A stretch of 17,578 bases of DNA, taken from Rickettsiales bacterium (GTDB lineage Bacteria > Pseudomonadota > Alphaproteobacteria > Rickettsiales > CANDYO01). Positions 9,401-15,946 of this stretch are shown here, in pieces (the stretch's first letter is position 1; every line of letters begins with the position of its first letter). Position numbers and translations under genes: made by a program. The notes beneath the pieces are model-generated. The model was given only the letters and a program-made list of their open reading frames with translations. It did no database searches and was not told where the DNA came from. The stretch lies in the NCBI GenBank assembly GCA_947424995.1, contig CANDYO010000025.1, positions 1 through 17,578 of the forward strand. Direction: 5' to 3'.

Positions 9401-9919
9401 GGCAACGATATCAATAATATCTCCTCTCACTGCAAAATCACCAGGTTCACTGGCTACCTCTACTCTACGGAAACTCAACAACTGTAATAAAGATAAAAAT
9501 TCTTCTCGTTTTATAACATCGCCAACTTTGATATTTCTACTTAAATTAGATAGCAATGATTTTGGAGGTAAATGCTGAATTAGAGAATTAATGCTCAGCA
9601 AAAGAATGACATTATCTGCATTTTCTTTTAGCATATTTAACTGATATAATGCATCAATTCTTTGAATTAAGTTATTGATATTAGGAGAAACTTTATCATA
9701 TGGCATACAATCCCAGCCAGGCAAGATAACTACTTTCACCTTGGGATCAAAAAACTCTAGTTGTTTTGCAATAACCATGAGCTTAGCGTCATCACTAGCG
9801 ATAAATAACAACCTATTATTATGAGCCGATAATTGACTCAAAAGATAGCTATAACTATCCGCTACAACTGGATATATATTAGAATTATTTTTAGTACTTA
9901 TATCAGCAAATATTTTCAT
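6464..9919 (-). CDS. mfd: Transcription-repair coupling factor Mfd
   Basis: ATP-driven translocase that removes RNA polymerase stalled at DNA lesions and recruits UvrA for excision repair. Numbering from the ATG at 9919, the product has 1,151 residues, the family's usual length. Order: a degenerate UvrB-like N-terminal module; the polymerase-interaction domain near 480-545 (EYIVHQQHGIGLFSGL onward); Walker A GDVGFGKTE from residue 630; DEEQ box near 733; the RecG-like helicase half with HGQMSP near 846 and QLRGRVGRS; the TRG motif with DIRGFGNLVGDEQSGH near 955-970; and the C-terminal autoinhibitory domain. The frame opens 16 codons further upstream (ATG at 9967), which would overlap the preceding gene. 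I prefer 9919 because it starts four bases past that gene's stop and avoids the overlap, but no start has a strong ribosome-binding site. All helicase motifs are intact. Confidence 0.97.
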   Translation of the reverse strand: MKIFADISTKNNSNIYPVVADSYSYLLSQLSAHNNRLLFIASDDAKLMVIAKQLEFFDPKVKVVILPGWDCMPYDKVSPNINNLIQRIDALYQLNMLKENADNVILLLSINSLIQHLPPKSLLSNLSRNIKVGDVIKREEFLSLLQLLSFRRVEVASEPGDFAVRGDIIDIVANNEQGWRLDFFGDKLEKIRIFDPISQISNGHRESIRLLPSSEVILNPTTIANFCVNFQQNFGANATEHPLYMAIEEGRKYPGMEHYLPYFYEDLSNVFDYFAPTQIVCENNFSDELDKLLTSIDNHYQRRQELLVNRFQDEVIYYPLKPEELWFSEAEINLELKKYKIVNCHEFSIDSATGAELGIKKIDNFELLSRSKNISAFDLFKKYRDDHKCKLIVACNSEGSAERIKNILENYNIHWYRLNNFAEHKQISGKTVGICILPMAHGYSFDNFAIVTEQDLLGEKIVRKKSNKTLESLLAEINNLQIGEYIVHQQHGIGLFSGLETIVAAGVKHDCIKIIYDEGDILYIPVENLELLSRYGSSEDVVRLDKLGGIAWKNRKAKLKEKLKEIAAELIKTAALRASKEGEYLVAIPGAYEEFCARFPYMETDDQQSSINDVLEDLASGRPMDRLVCGDVGFGKTEVAMRAAFIATHPEQNVKKQVAIIVPTTLLARQHYHSFFKRFSGFPVAIRQLSRLASAKDVKLTKAGLKDGSVDIVIGTHALLAKDVEFKDLGLLIIDEEQRFGVVQKEKLKKMQDNVHILTLSATPIPRTLQMSLTGVKDLSIIASPPVDRQVVKTYIMNYDSVVIREAILREFYRGGQTFFVCPRISDINEILPKLTELVPEVKIVVAHGQMSPGALEEIMSDFYNKKFHLLLSTSIVESGIDIAEANTMIIHRSDKFGLSALYQLRGRVGRSNVKAFSYLLLPNKKLTKLASARLEVMQTLDTLGAGFTVASHDMDIRGFGNLVGDEQSGHIREVGLELYQQMLQDAIFALKNPSKQEIELEQDDYSPQINLGLPVLLPEDYIADLNLRLSLYRNLANLKTLEEVDIFASQMIDRFGKYPQEVEYLLTVIKLKLKAKKINIDKIDAGPKAITFSFKDNKCLFPEQLLEFISNNQMLIKLRPDQKLLISKEFIDVKQKIKFIEELLEKLDFS

Positions 9920-9923
9920 TCTT

Positions 9924-10499
9924 CTAACTATTTTCGTAGGTTGCATTACCTGCAAGTTCAACTTCATTAAATGACGTTATATTTTTTGATAGATTATCAT
10001 ATTCATGTTTAACATTTTCATTATGTAAAGCGAAGTAATATTGAATTTGCTTCATTTCACTGATAAAAAAACCAGCAATAGCCCCAGCAACAGTTTTATA
10101 AAACACTCTTTCCAAAGCATTATTGCGTAAATCAGCACTACAAAATTCATTGCTATAAAACTCCTTCCTTATCTCAATAGAGATTCCCATAAGAAACCCA
10201 CCGAGAGCTCCCATAGAGGCCTCCATAGACGTTCCAGCAATTAACCCAACTAAAGCACCTTTAGTACTATAAAGACTCAAACCTATAAGGGCTTCTAGAT
10301 TAGTTCCAAGCAACGTGCTAGCAGATATTATTATAGCGCCAAAGCTTGCTCTTATGAAATTAAAGCCTTCTTTCTCGCAGCATCTAGGAATTCCACCTAT
10401 AGCGGCACCAAAAATGCTAGAACTAAGTAGATCAAATTTATCAACATATTGAATATGCTCTACCCCTTTAATACTTTTACTCTCTTTATTTTTTGGCAT
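9924..10499 (-). CDS. Unrecognised glycine-rich hydrophobic protein (191 residues)
   Basis: I do not recognise this family. The 191-residue product has a lysine-rich start, then three or four hydrophobic stretches packed with small residues: LLSSSIFGAAIGGI (about 25-38), a long block from FGAIIISASTLLG through GALVGLIAG to GALGGFLMGISIEI (about 53-108), and TVAGAIAGFFISEM (about 137-150). GxxxG and AxxxG spacings suggest packed membrane helices. It also has an adjacent cysteine pair (RCCEK) and a polar asparagine-rich C-terminus. No classical signal peptide and no clear ribosome-binding site at the ATG. It lies directly before mfd on the same strand, so the two are probably co-transcribed, but it sits between sdhE and mfd, which are near neighbours in many Alphaproteobacteria. 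It looks like an insertion there. Function unknown; reality supported by length and hydrophobic patterning. Confidence 0.64.
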   Translation of the reverse strand: MPKNKESKSIKGVEHIQYVDKFDLLSSSIFGAAIGGIPRCCEKEGFNFIRASFGAIIISASTLLGTNLEALIGLSLYSTKGALVGLIAGTSMEASMGALGGFLMGISIEIRKEFYSNEFCSADLRNNALERVFYKTVAGAIAGFFISEMKQIQYYFALHNENVKHEYDNLSKNITSFNEVELAGNATYENS

Positions 10500-10596
10500 A
10501 TAATTTTACTATAAATGTAAGTGATTATTAAATGAACACTATTATTGTTTAGTTATCAGCGTTATCCTATAAAAGTTCACTTATCTCAGCTACGAA

Positions 10597-10773
10597 CGTC
10601 ATCGCGAGAGGAGCATTTCAAGCCAGAGCGTGGCGACTCCTAAGTAAAAATTATTCCCATAGGGAATACAAAATTTTATGTAGACCTTCGGTCTAGTTAT
10701 TGTCCTGGTGGCCCGCAAAAAATGTTTTCTGCATAAATGCAATAAAACATTTTTTTCGCAATAGACGTCATAA
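10597..10773. repeat. Composite palindromic intergenic repeat between sdhE and the glycine-rich gene
   Basis: The left edge ACGTCATCGCGAGAGGAGC, followed by GTGGCGACTCC, is the familiar Rickettsia-type repeat design. The right edge is CGCAATAGACGTCAT. Between them are three separate perfect inverted repeats: ATTCCCATAGGGAAT, TAGACC/GGTCTA around TTC, and a large A/T-rich hairpin at 10717-10755. It looks like several palindromes nested into one another. With its flanks it fills the 355-base space with no gene; no other feature is seen there. Confidence 0.5.
10717..10755 (-). terminator. Large hairpin with T run, probable sdhE terminator
   Basis: AAAAAATGTTTT (10717-10728) and AAAACATTTTTT (10744-10755) are perfect 12-base inverted arms, with GCAT/ATGC inside the loop. 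Read on the minus strand it lies about 100 bases after the sdhE stop and ends in a run of Ts, so it can serve as an intrinsic terminator. It is part of the composite repeat, so its presence may be incidental to transcription. Confidence 0.45.
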
Positions 10774-10854
10774 CCGCATTAATAAACCTTCATAATCCTT
10801 AACGCGTATCATTTTAGACAAAACTAATCCACACTTAAACCCGACTCAACATTC

Positions 10855-11106
10855 TTATAATTCGAACTCTTGCAGCATCTGCATTATTTCGTTATTATGC
10901 TTCTCTGGTACCGTAACTTTTTTAGTGATCCAGTTAAATATATCACCATCTGGTTCGTCAAGCAATGCGTCTAACATTATTAGTTGCTTTTCTGTTATCG
11001 ATGCGATATTTCTTTTAACAAAATTACCTAAAAGAATATCTGTTTCTTTCCAACCTCTATTTGCACTTTTATACAATAATTTCTTTTTAAATATATTATT
11101 TTCCAC
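10855..11106 (-). CDS. sdhE: FAD assembly factor SdhE (succinate dehydrogenase assembly factor 2 family)
   Basis: Small soluble protein that promotes covalent attachment of FAD to the flavoprotein subunit of succinate dehydrogenase, and so supports the TCA cycle and respiration. The 83-residue length fits. The hallmark RGxxExD motif is present as RGWKETD (residues 17-23), preceded by LLYKSAN and followed by a helical segment. The second conserved patch, LLDEPDGDIFNWI, is at 48-60. The start codon is GTG at 11106; no ATG is available before the upstream in-frame stop, and the ribosome-binding site is weak (agagaa). In many Alphaproteobacteria this gene neighbours recG and mfd, which supports both the call and the group. 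Here a repeat and a glycine-rich gene separate it from mfd. It is divergent from the rhodanese-dnaA operon across 257 bases. Confidence 0.88.
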   Translation of the reverse strand: MENNIFKKKLLYKSANRGWKETDILLGNFVKRNIASITEKQLIMLDALLDEPDGDIFNWITKKVTVPEKHNNEIMQMLQEFEL

Positions 11107-11289
11107 TAGCGATTTCTCTATGAATTTGTTTTAAAAGTTATAATTGATTAAGTGTTTTTTGGCAACTTCTTTCTATTTAAGGAAATCTCTATGGGTGCAG
11201 ATCATCCAAATTTTTGTCAATCTATTTATTACAAAAAAAATCAAATAAATTAGTTTACTTAAGTTTAAAAATACGTCATCAATGATATA

Positions 11290-11298
11290 TGTGGATAA
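11290..11298 (-). promoter_or_regulatory. DnaA box upstream of the rhodanese-dnaA operon
   Basis: TGTGGATAA on the plus strand, TTATCCACA on the minus strand, is a perfect match to the consensus DnaA-binding 9-mer. It lies 66 bases before the first start codon of the operon containing dnaA and about 30 bases before the likely -10 element. That is where DnaA autorepression sites sit in other bacteria. The surrounding gap is strongly AT-rich, but I find no second clear box, so an origin is not claimed. Confidence 0.58.
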
Positions 11299-11328
11299 AA
11301 AAATATCAAAACCACAACTCGATTAAAA

Positions 11329-11334
11329 TATAAT
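11329..11334 (+). promoter_or_regulatory. Candidate -10 element of the rhodanese-dnaA operon
   Basis: A consensus TATAAT sits 29 bases before the rhodanese start codon. No convincing -35 hexamer lies 16-18 bases upstream, so activation or a lenient promoter would be needed. An AAGGA ribosome-binding site at 11350-11354 follows. Confidence 0.28.
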
Positions 11335-11363
11335 CAATTATAGATACTCAAGGACTAAAATTT

Positions 11364-11798
11364 ATGCAACAAATAGCTGCATCTGTGGGGGAAATATCCT
11401 CTTTAGAGTGCTTGGATGCTTTAAAAAGCAATCCTGACACATACCTTATTGACGTTAGAACTCCTGAGGAATGGCAGGAAAATGGTGTTGCAGATTTAAG
11501 TTCTACTAATAAAGAGGTTAAGCTAATTACTTGGATTTTTTTTACTCCATATGTTCATGCTAATAATAACTTTTTAGACGAACTAGCTAGTGCCATACCT
11601 AATAAGCAAGCAGATTTATTTTTCATCTGCAAATCTGGCGGACGCTCTTTAAAAGCTGCTACAGCTGCAATGCAAGCTGGTTATGATAAATGCCACAATA
11701 TTAATGATGGTTTCGCTGGTAATATGTTTGATAGCGATCAAAAACCTCTTAATATAAATGGCTGGATTAACAATAACTTACCTCGGAGGAAGTTATGA
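11364..11798 (+). CDS. Rhodanese-domain sulfurtransferase
   Basis: Single-domain rhodanese, an enzyme family that carries sulfur as a persulfide on an active-site cysteine. The 144-residue product has the N-terminal rhodanese signature LIDVRTPEEW (28-37) and the active-site loop CKSGGRS (89-95), with Cys89 as the persulfide carrier. The C-terminal GYDKCHNINDGFAGN also fits the fold. There is no signal peptide, so it should act in the cytoplasm. The real acceptor is unknown. The ATG follows an AAGGA site by nine bases. Its stop overlaps the dnaA ATG by four bases, so dnaA translation is likely coupled to it. It is the first gene of the operon, just downstream of a DnaA box. Confidence 0.93.
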   Translation: MQQIAASVGEISSLECLDALKSNPDTYLIDVRTPEEWQENGVADLSSTNKEVKLITWIFFTPYVHANNNFLDELASAIPNKQADLFFICKSGGRSLKAATAAMQAGYDKCHNINDGFAGNMFDSDQKPLNINGWINNNLPRRKL

Positions 11799-13198
11799 AC
11801 TTAGCAGTTACAGCTCCAGGCAGAGATAATCTACATACTTGGAAGCAAGTACAACTTAAACTGAAAGCTGAGTACGGTGAAGCAACTTATAAAAGCTGGT
11901 TAAGCAAAATAGATTTTGTTTCAACTAACAACAGTACTCTAACTTTAATTGCTCCTACTAAATTTATGCGTGAATGGGTTATTACTCATTACCTAGAAAA
12001 TATAAAAAATTTGTGGCGCAGTTTTGATCCGAGTATTTATGACCTAGAGATAAATATTGCCAGTAATAACAGCAATATTATTACTAGCGCTAGTGGCAAT
12101 GAAATTAACTTAAATATATATGAAGAAAAAAACGTTACAGAAACTAACAATTTTTATCAGAATTATGATCTAAGCTCAGTATTAGACGATCGATTTATTT
12201 TTGATAATTTCGTTGTTGGCGCTCCCAATGAATTCGCATACGCAGCTGCAAGATCTGTAGCTGAATCAAGTACAACTGAAGCTAAAACCAATCCATTATT
12301 TCTATATGGTGGAGTAGGACTTGGCAAAACTCATCTGATGCACGCTATTGCTTGGCATGTTTATAACAGTGACAAAAGTCGCAAAGTTATGTATATCTCA
12401 GCAGAAAAATTTATGTATCAATTTGTACGAGCTTTACGTAACAAAGAGATCATGTCTTTCAAAGAACATTTCCGTTCTGTCGATGTATTGATGATTGATG
12501 ACGTTCAATTTATTTGCGGCAAAGATAGCACTCAAGAAGAGTTTTTTCATACCTTTAATGCACTAATTGATAATAATTGCCAGATAGTTATTTCGTGTGA
12601 TCGCTCTCCTTCAGATCTAGATGGTATGGAAGAGCGGATTAAATCTCGCTTAGGTTGGGGATTAGTAGCCGACGTTCATAGCACGACTTACGAATTGAGA
12701 TTGGGTATCCTGCTCTCTAAAATCGAACAAATGAAAGCTCAAGTACCTAAATCAGTGGTAGAGTTTTTGGCTTCTAAAATAACCTCTAACGTTCGTGAAC
12801 TTGAAGGAGCTTTAAATAAAGTTGTAGCTCTTTCTAAATTAGTTGGTCGAGAAATTAACTTAGAAAACACCCACGAAATTTTGCGTGATTTGTTGAGGTC
12901 TAGTGAACGAATAGTTTCAATTGAAGAAATTCAGAAAAAAGTTGCAGAACATTTTAATATCAAGATGAGTGATATGGTTTCAAGCAAAAGAACTAGAGCT
13001 ATCTCTCGTCCAAGACAAATTGCTATGTATTTATCAAAAAATCTAACTAGCAAAAGCTTAGTTGAAATTGGTCGTAAATTTGGTGGCAAAGATCATACTA
13101 CTGTTATGCATGCTCTTAAGACCGTCGAAAATCTGAATCAAACCGATGGTGAAATTGCTGAAGATTTACATATCTTATCGAAAATATTACAAACCTAA
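11795..13198 (+). CDS. dnaA: Chromosomal replication initiator DnaA
   Basis: AAA+ ATPase that binds 9-mer boxes at the origin, melts DNA and loads the replicative helicase; also a transcription factor. All domains are present in 467 residues. Domain I spans about 1-85 (TWKQVQLKLKAEYGEATYKSWL), followed by a short asparagine-rich linker. Domain III has Walker A GGVGLGKT (172-179), Walker B VLMIDDVQ (231-238), sensor I around ISCDRSP, the box VII segment EERIKSRLGWGL and sensor II near R334. Domain IV has SSKRTRAISRPRQIAMYL (396-413) and the DNA-recognition signature GKDHTTVMHA (431-440). A strong GGAGGAAG site precedes the ATG, which overlaps the rhodanese stop. dnaN follows after 22 bases, the ancestral dnaA-dnaN order that many Alphaproteobacteria have lost. 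Confidence 0.99.
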   Translation: MNLAVTAPGRDNLHTWKQVQLKLKAEYGEATYKSWLSKIDFVSTNNSTLTLIAPTKFMREWVITHYLENIKNLWRSFDPSIYDLEINIASNNSNIITSASGNEINLNIYEEKNVTETNNFYQNYDLSSVLDDRFIFDNFVVGAPNEFAYAAARSVAESSTTEAKTNPLFLYGGVGLGKTHLMHAIAWHVYNSDKSRKVMYISAEKFMYQFVRALRNKEIMSFKEHFRSVDVLMIDDVQFICGKDSTQEEFFHTFNALIDNNCQIVISCDRSPSDLDGMEERIKSRLGWGLVADVHSTTYELRLGILLSKIEQMKAQVPKSVVEFLASKITSNVRELEGALNKVVALSKLVGREINLENTHEILRDLLRSSERIVSIEEIQKKVAEHFNIKMSDMVSSKRTRAISRPRQIAMYLSKNLTSKSLVEIGRKFGGKDHTTVMHALKTVENLNQTDGEIAEDLHILSKILQT

Positions 13199-13220
13199 AC
13201 ATTTAATATAAGGTAGCCCA

Positions 13221-14339
13221 ATGTTTGAAGTTCTTGTCCAACGCAGTGTTTTTGTTAAAGCTTTGTCTCACGTGCAGTCTATAGTAGATCGCAAAAATAT
13301 CGCTGGTATTTCATCTCATTTAAAACTAGAAGCATTAGGCAATAGACTAACCATCACTGCCACTGATAATAGCTTATCAATAACTGAAGTAATTACTGCT
13401 CAGGTTATGCAAAGTGGAGCTATAACCGTAGCCGCTCACACTTTATATGAAATTATTCGTAAATTCTCTGATGAAACCGTCCAGCTCAAAATAGATCCAA
13501 CTCAAGCTACTATGGTTGAAATCTCAGCTGGTTACTCAGTGTTTCACTTACCTTTTTTAAACGCCGAAGAATTTCCTCAAACTGATGTCGGAGAATTTGA
13601 TTGTAAGTTTACCTTGCCATATCTTTCAATGCAAAAAATTATTGAAAAAAACCGCAATACCATTTCTCAGGAAGATAGTCGTTATCACTTAAATGGAATT
13701 TATTTACATTCTGTGCTTGAAGAAAATGAATTACGCGCTACTGCAACAGATGGCCATAGATTATCTAGCGTTAGGCTCTCATTACCTACTAAAGCTAAAA
13801 ATATGCCAGCTATCATCATTCCTAGAAAAACTATTTTTGAATTATCAAAAATATTAAGCGATAATCAACAAGATTTAACTATTGAGGTCTCTCCAGTTAA
13901 AATAAGATTTAGCATCGGTGATGTGGTTATCATCAGTAAATTAATCGATGGTCAATTCCCAGATTACTTAGCTCTCATTCCTTATAATAATAGTCTGTAT
14001 TTTAATCTTTCTAGTATAGATTTAGCTAGAGCGGTAGACCGCGCTTCTACTATTATGATGGAAAAATCGCAAGCAATTAAATTTAATATTAATGGCAACC
14101 AACTAGAAATTCAAGCTGGTGGAGATCATCAAAGCCTAGCTAATGAAAAGCTTGAAGTTACTTGTAATGTAGAGCAGTTTGATATTGCATTTAATGCAAA
14201 ATATCTGTTAGATATTATGGCAGCGATAAGCAATGGCGCCGATGTTGAGTTTAAACTTAGCGATCCATATTCAGCAGTATTAGTACAATCTAAAGAAGAC
14301 GATCAAACCGATTTCGTTATTATGCCTATGCGTGCATAG
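13221..14339 (+). CDS. dnaN: DNA polymerase III beta sliding clamp
   Basis: Ring-forming clamp that tethers DNA polymerase III to the template and serves as a docking hub for repair and regulatory proteins. The 372-residue product has the normal three-domain length. Recognisable patches are SHLKLEALGNRLTITATDNSLSI in domain 1; RYHLNGIYLHS, LRATATDGHRLS and IIPRKTIFEL in domain 2; and DGQFPDYLALIP, SLANEKLEV, FNAKYLLDIMAAI and the C-terminal VIMPMRA in domain 3. The ribosome-binding site is modest (ataagg about eleven bases before the ATG), and the 22-base gap suggests transcription with dnaA. A palindromic repeat begins 52 bases after the stop and may attenuate reading into the downstream peptide-xerD pair. 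Confidence 0.98.
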   Translation: MFEVLVQRSVFVKALSHVQSIVDRKNIAGISSHLKLEALGNRLTITATDNSLSITEVITAQVMQSGAITVAAHTLYEIIRKFSDETVQLKIDPTQATMVEISAGYSVFHLPFLNAEEFPQTDVGEFDCKFTLPYLSMQKIIEKNRNTISQEDSRYHLNGIYLHSVLEENELRATATDGHRLSSVRLSLPTKAKNMPAIIIPRKTIFELSKILSDNQQDLTIEVSPVKIRFSIGDVVIISKLIDGQFPDYLALIPYNNSLYFNLSSIDLARAVDRASTIMMEKSQAIKFNINGNQLEIQAGGDHQSLANEKLEVTCNVEQFDIAFNAKYLLDIMAAISNGADVEFKLSDPYSAVLVQSKEDDQTDFVIMPMRA

Positions 14340-14391
14340 GAAGTTTGCAGCGTTATTCATGTAAAAGACTATTAATTAGGTTACGAATTTG

Positions 14392-14501
14392 GCGTCATCT
14401 TGGGCGAGGACGGAGTCCGAGATCGGAGATCTCAGGAGTTTATATCTTCACAAGATCCCCGGTCGCGCTATGCTTACAGCATAGCTTGCCAGGGATGACG
14501 C
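14392..14501. repeat. Palindromic intergenic repeat, GCGTCATC family, copy 2
   Basis: A 110-base unit bounded by GCGTCATC and GGATGACGC. The inner end sequence CTTGCCAGGGATGACGC is the exact inverse of copy 1's left end, and GCTATGCTTACAGCATAGC beside it forms a clear hairpin. The core ATCTCAGGAGTTTATA (14429-14444) is closed by AGATC (14453-14457). Compared with copies 1 and 3 the core points the other way relative to the GGCAAG end. An open frame happens to run through the whole unit from a TTG at 14345, but this is taken as chance. Confidence 0.8.
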
Positions 14502-14545
14502 GTACTGTTCTAATAACACCCACACGACCCCAAGGAGAATTATTT

Positions 14546-14692
14546 ATGAAAAGCAGTTTTTTAAATTTTAAAATTATGGTAACTATATTTTTAATATTAT
14601 TAACCGTAATATTAATGTACTTATCTAATGAACCAACTCCAGAAATAAAAGAAGTAACTAAAGAAGTTAAACTTGTGAATATAGTTAAATGA
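14546..14692 (+). CDS. 48-residue single-span membrane peptide coupled to xerD
   Basis: I do not recognise this peptide. It begins at an ATG eight bases after an AAGGAG site. It has a short basic N-terminus (KSSFLNFK), one hydrophobic helix (about residues 10-26, IMVTIFLILLTVILMYL) and a charged tail with EIKEVTKEVKLVN. The topology would be a type II-like bitopic inner-membrane peptide with its tail in the periplasm, or an uncleaved signal anchor. The frame is open further upstream through a palindromic repeat to a TTG, but the ribosome-binding site decides for the short form. Its stop overlaps the xerD ATG by four bases, so xerD translation probably depends on it. It may be a genuine small protein or mainly a coupling leader; the function is unknown. 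Confidence 0.62.
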   Translation: MKSSFLNFKIMVTIFLILLTVILMYLSNEPTPEIKEVTKEVKLVNIVK

Positions 14693-15612
14693 ACTTGATT
14701 GAAAATTTTTTAGAAATGCTAGCAGCTGAAAGAGCATCAGCGCTAAACACTTTATCTGCTTATAAACTAGATTTAGATAGTTTAAGTGAATTTCTAAGCC
14801 CCGACTCATTGGAGTCCGCCAGTTTAAATGACTTACGCAGTTATATTCAATATCTTAACAAACAGGGCTATAGCACCCGTTCAATTAATCGAAAAATTTC
14901 TTCAACAAAACAATTTTATCAGTTTTTAGCTTCCGAATCACTAATAATCGATAATCCCAGTATTGAATTAGATTTACAAAAACAATCAAAAAGTTTACCT
15001 AAAATGTTACAAGTAAGCGAAGTAGATTTATTATTCGCTCATTTAATTAATGATCAATCTCCTGAAACTACCAGACTAACCTGCATGCTTGCGATTATGT
15101 ATTCATCAGGACTTAGAGTATCAGAGCTGGTTAGCTTAAAGCTTTCTAACTTTGAAATCGCTACTAATCAGATAAAGCCGATATTTAACGTTATCGGTAA
15201 AGGAAATAAAGAACGTTTAGCTATCTTAAATGAACAGGCTCAAGAAGCACTGCTTAAGTATTTACCTATCCGTGAATTTTTTATTCCAAAAAGCCAAAGC
15301 AAACATTGTCCATGGCTTTTTCCTTCAGATGGAGAACAAGGCTATATAACCAGACAGCGCTTTGGTCAATTACTTAAAGAATTAGCTTTAAATGCTGGTC
15401 TTGATCCGCATAGCATCTCTCCTCACGTGCTTCGTCATTCATTTGCTAGTCATTTATTATCTAATGGGGCAGACCTTAGAAGTATTCAAGAACTCTTAGG
15501 TCATAGTTCTATTAATACCACTCAAATCTATACTCACCTAGCTAACGGTCGACTGCAACAAGTAATCGATGAATGCCATCCATTGGCGAAAAAAAATATG
15601 AAGATTTCTTGA
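14689..15612 (+). CDS. xerD: Site-specific tyrosine recombinase XerD
   Basis: One of the two recombinases that resolve chromosome dimers at dif, normally with XerC under FtsK control. The 307-residue product starts MNLIENFLEML and continues TLSAYKLDLDSL, the core-binding domain in the form typical of XerD (Escherichia coli has a near-identical N-terminal pattern). All catalytic residues are present: R143 (SSGLRVSEL), K171 (GKGNKER), H246 and R249 (HVLRHSFASH), H272 (LGHSS) and the nucleophile Y281 (TTQIYTH). The LANGRL segment after the tyrosine also favours XerD over XerC. The start codon overlaps the upstream peptide gene's stop; no separate strong ribosome-binding site is needed if translation is coupled. 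An integrase of a mobile element is unlikely given this sequence and the housekeeping neighbourhood. Confidence 0.94.
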   Translation: MNLIENFLEMLAAERASALNTLSAYKLDLDSLSEFLSPDSLESASLNDLRSYIQYLNKQGYSTRSINRKISSTKQFYQFLASESLIIDNPSIELDLQKQSKSLPKMLQVSEVDLLFAHLINDQSPETTRLTCMLAIMYSSGLRVSELVSLKLSNFEIATNQIKPIFNVIGKGNKERLAILNEQAQEALLKYLPIREFFIPKSQSKHCPWLFPSDGEQGYITRQRFGQLLKELALNAGLDPHSISPHVLRHSFASHLLSNGADLRSIQELLGHSSINTTQIYTHLANGRLQQVIDECHPLAKKNMKIS

Positions 15613-15654
15613 AGGAGAATTAGTATTAGTAAATGCTCTCAACCAAAACCAAAC

Positions 15655-15786
15655 GAGGCCATCATCCTTGAGGTGCAAAGCAACCAGAGGGTCCAGTTAA
15701 AATATTTTAAAAACTTTTGTAACTCAAGGATAAAATAGATTTAATCTGGATTTTCGAGTTTCTCTTCGTTCGTCGACTGTCGAAAA
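15655..15786. repeat. Two-hairpin palindromic repeat, GAGGTGC type
   Basis: The left part has CATCATCCTTGAGGTGC and CAGAGGGTCCAGTT. Then come a perfect 14-base palindrome TTAAAATATTTTAA (15697-15710) and the inverse AATCTGGA (15743-15750). A right hairpin pairs TTTTCGA (15751-15757) with TCGAAAA (15780-15786). TCCAG...CTGGA facing each other between two outer hairpins is the same architecture as the next repeat. The edges are approximate. Confidence 0.5.
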
Positions 15787-15817
15787 GTGACTTTTTGCTT
15801 TCGAGTAAAAAAATCGG

Positions 15818-15946
15818 CATCATTCTTGCCAAGCCTTAGCTTGGCGAGAATCCAGATAAATTCTCTTAAAAACGTAGAGTTTCTAAAGGTCTAAAAAGAT
15901 TTCAACTAGATTCTTGCCACCAGCTGAAGCTGGTTGCAAGAATGAC
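15818..15946. repeat. Two-hairpin palindromic repeat, ATTCTTGCC type
   Basis: Left hairpin: ATTCTTGCCAAGC (15822-15834) pairs with GCTTGGCGAGAAT (15839-15851) around CTTA. Right hairpin: ATTCTTGC (15910-15917) and ACCAGCT (15919-15925) pair with AGCTGGT (15928-15934) and GCAAGAAT (15936-15943) around GA. The outer edges TCATTCTTGC and GCAAGAATGA are themselves inverted, as are AGAATCCAG and CTAGATTCT inside. So the whole 129-base unit can fold either as two hairpins or as one long stem. This closely mirrors the design of Rickettsia intergenic repeats. Confidence 0.75.

Noticed and set aside
10925..11134. A 69-codon plus-strand frame opposite sdhE.
   Set aside because: It is the antisense shadow of a recognised gene (SdhE motifs on the minus strand) with no start signal of its own.
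11107..11363. AT-rich gap before dnaA as the replication origin.
   Set aside because: Only one convincing DnaA box is seen and no cluster of 9-mers; dnaA and origin are often apart in Alphaproteobacteria.
14345..14545. An open frame from a TTG runs through repeat copy 2 into the 48-residue peptide, like in-frame palindromic elements known in Rickettsia genes.
   Set aside because: No ribosome-binding site precedes the TTG, the repeat-derived part is arginine-rich nonsense, and a strong AAGGAG sits right before the internal ATG at 14546.
14689..15612. Tyrosine recombinase as a phage or island integrase.
   Set aside because: The N-terminus and post-tyrosine segment match XerD, the gene lies with dnaA and dnaN, and no attachment-site duplication or mobile genes are seen.
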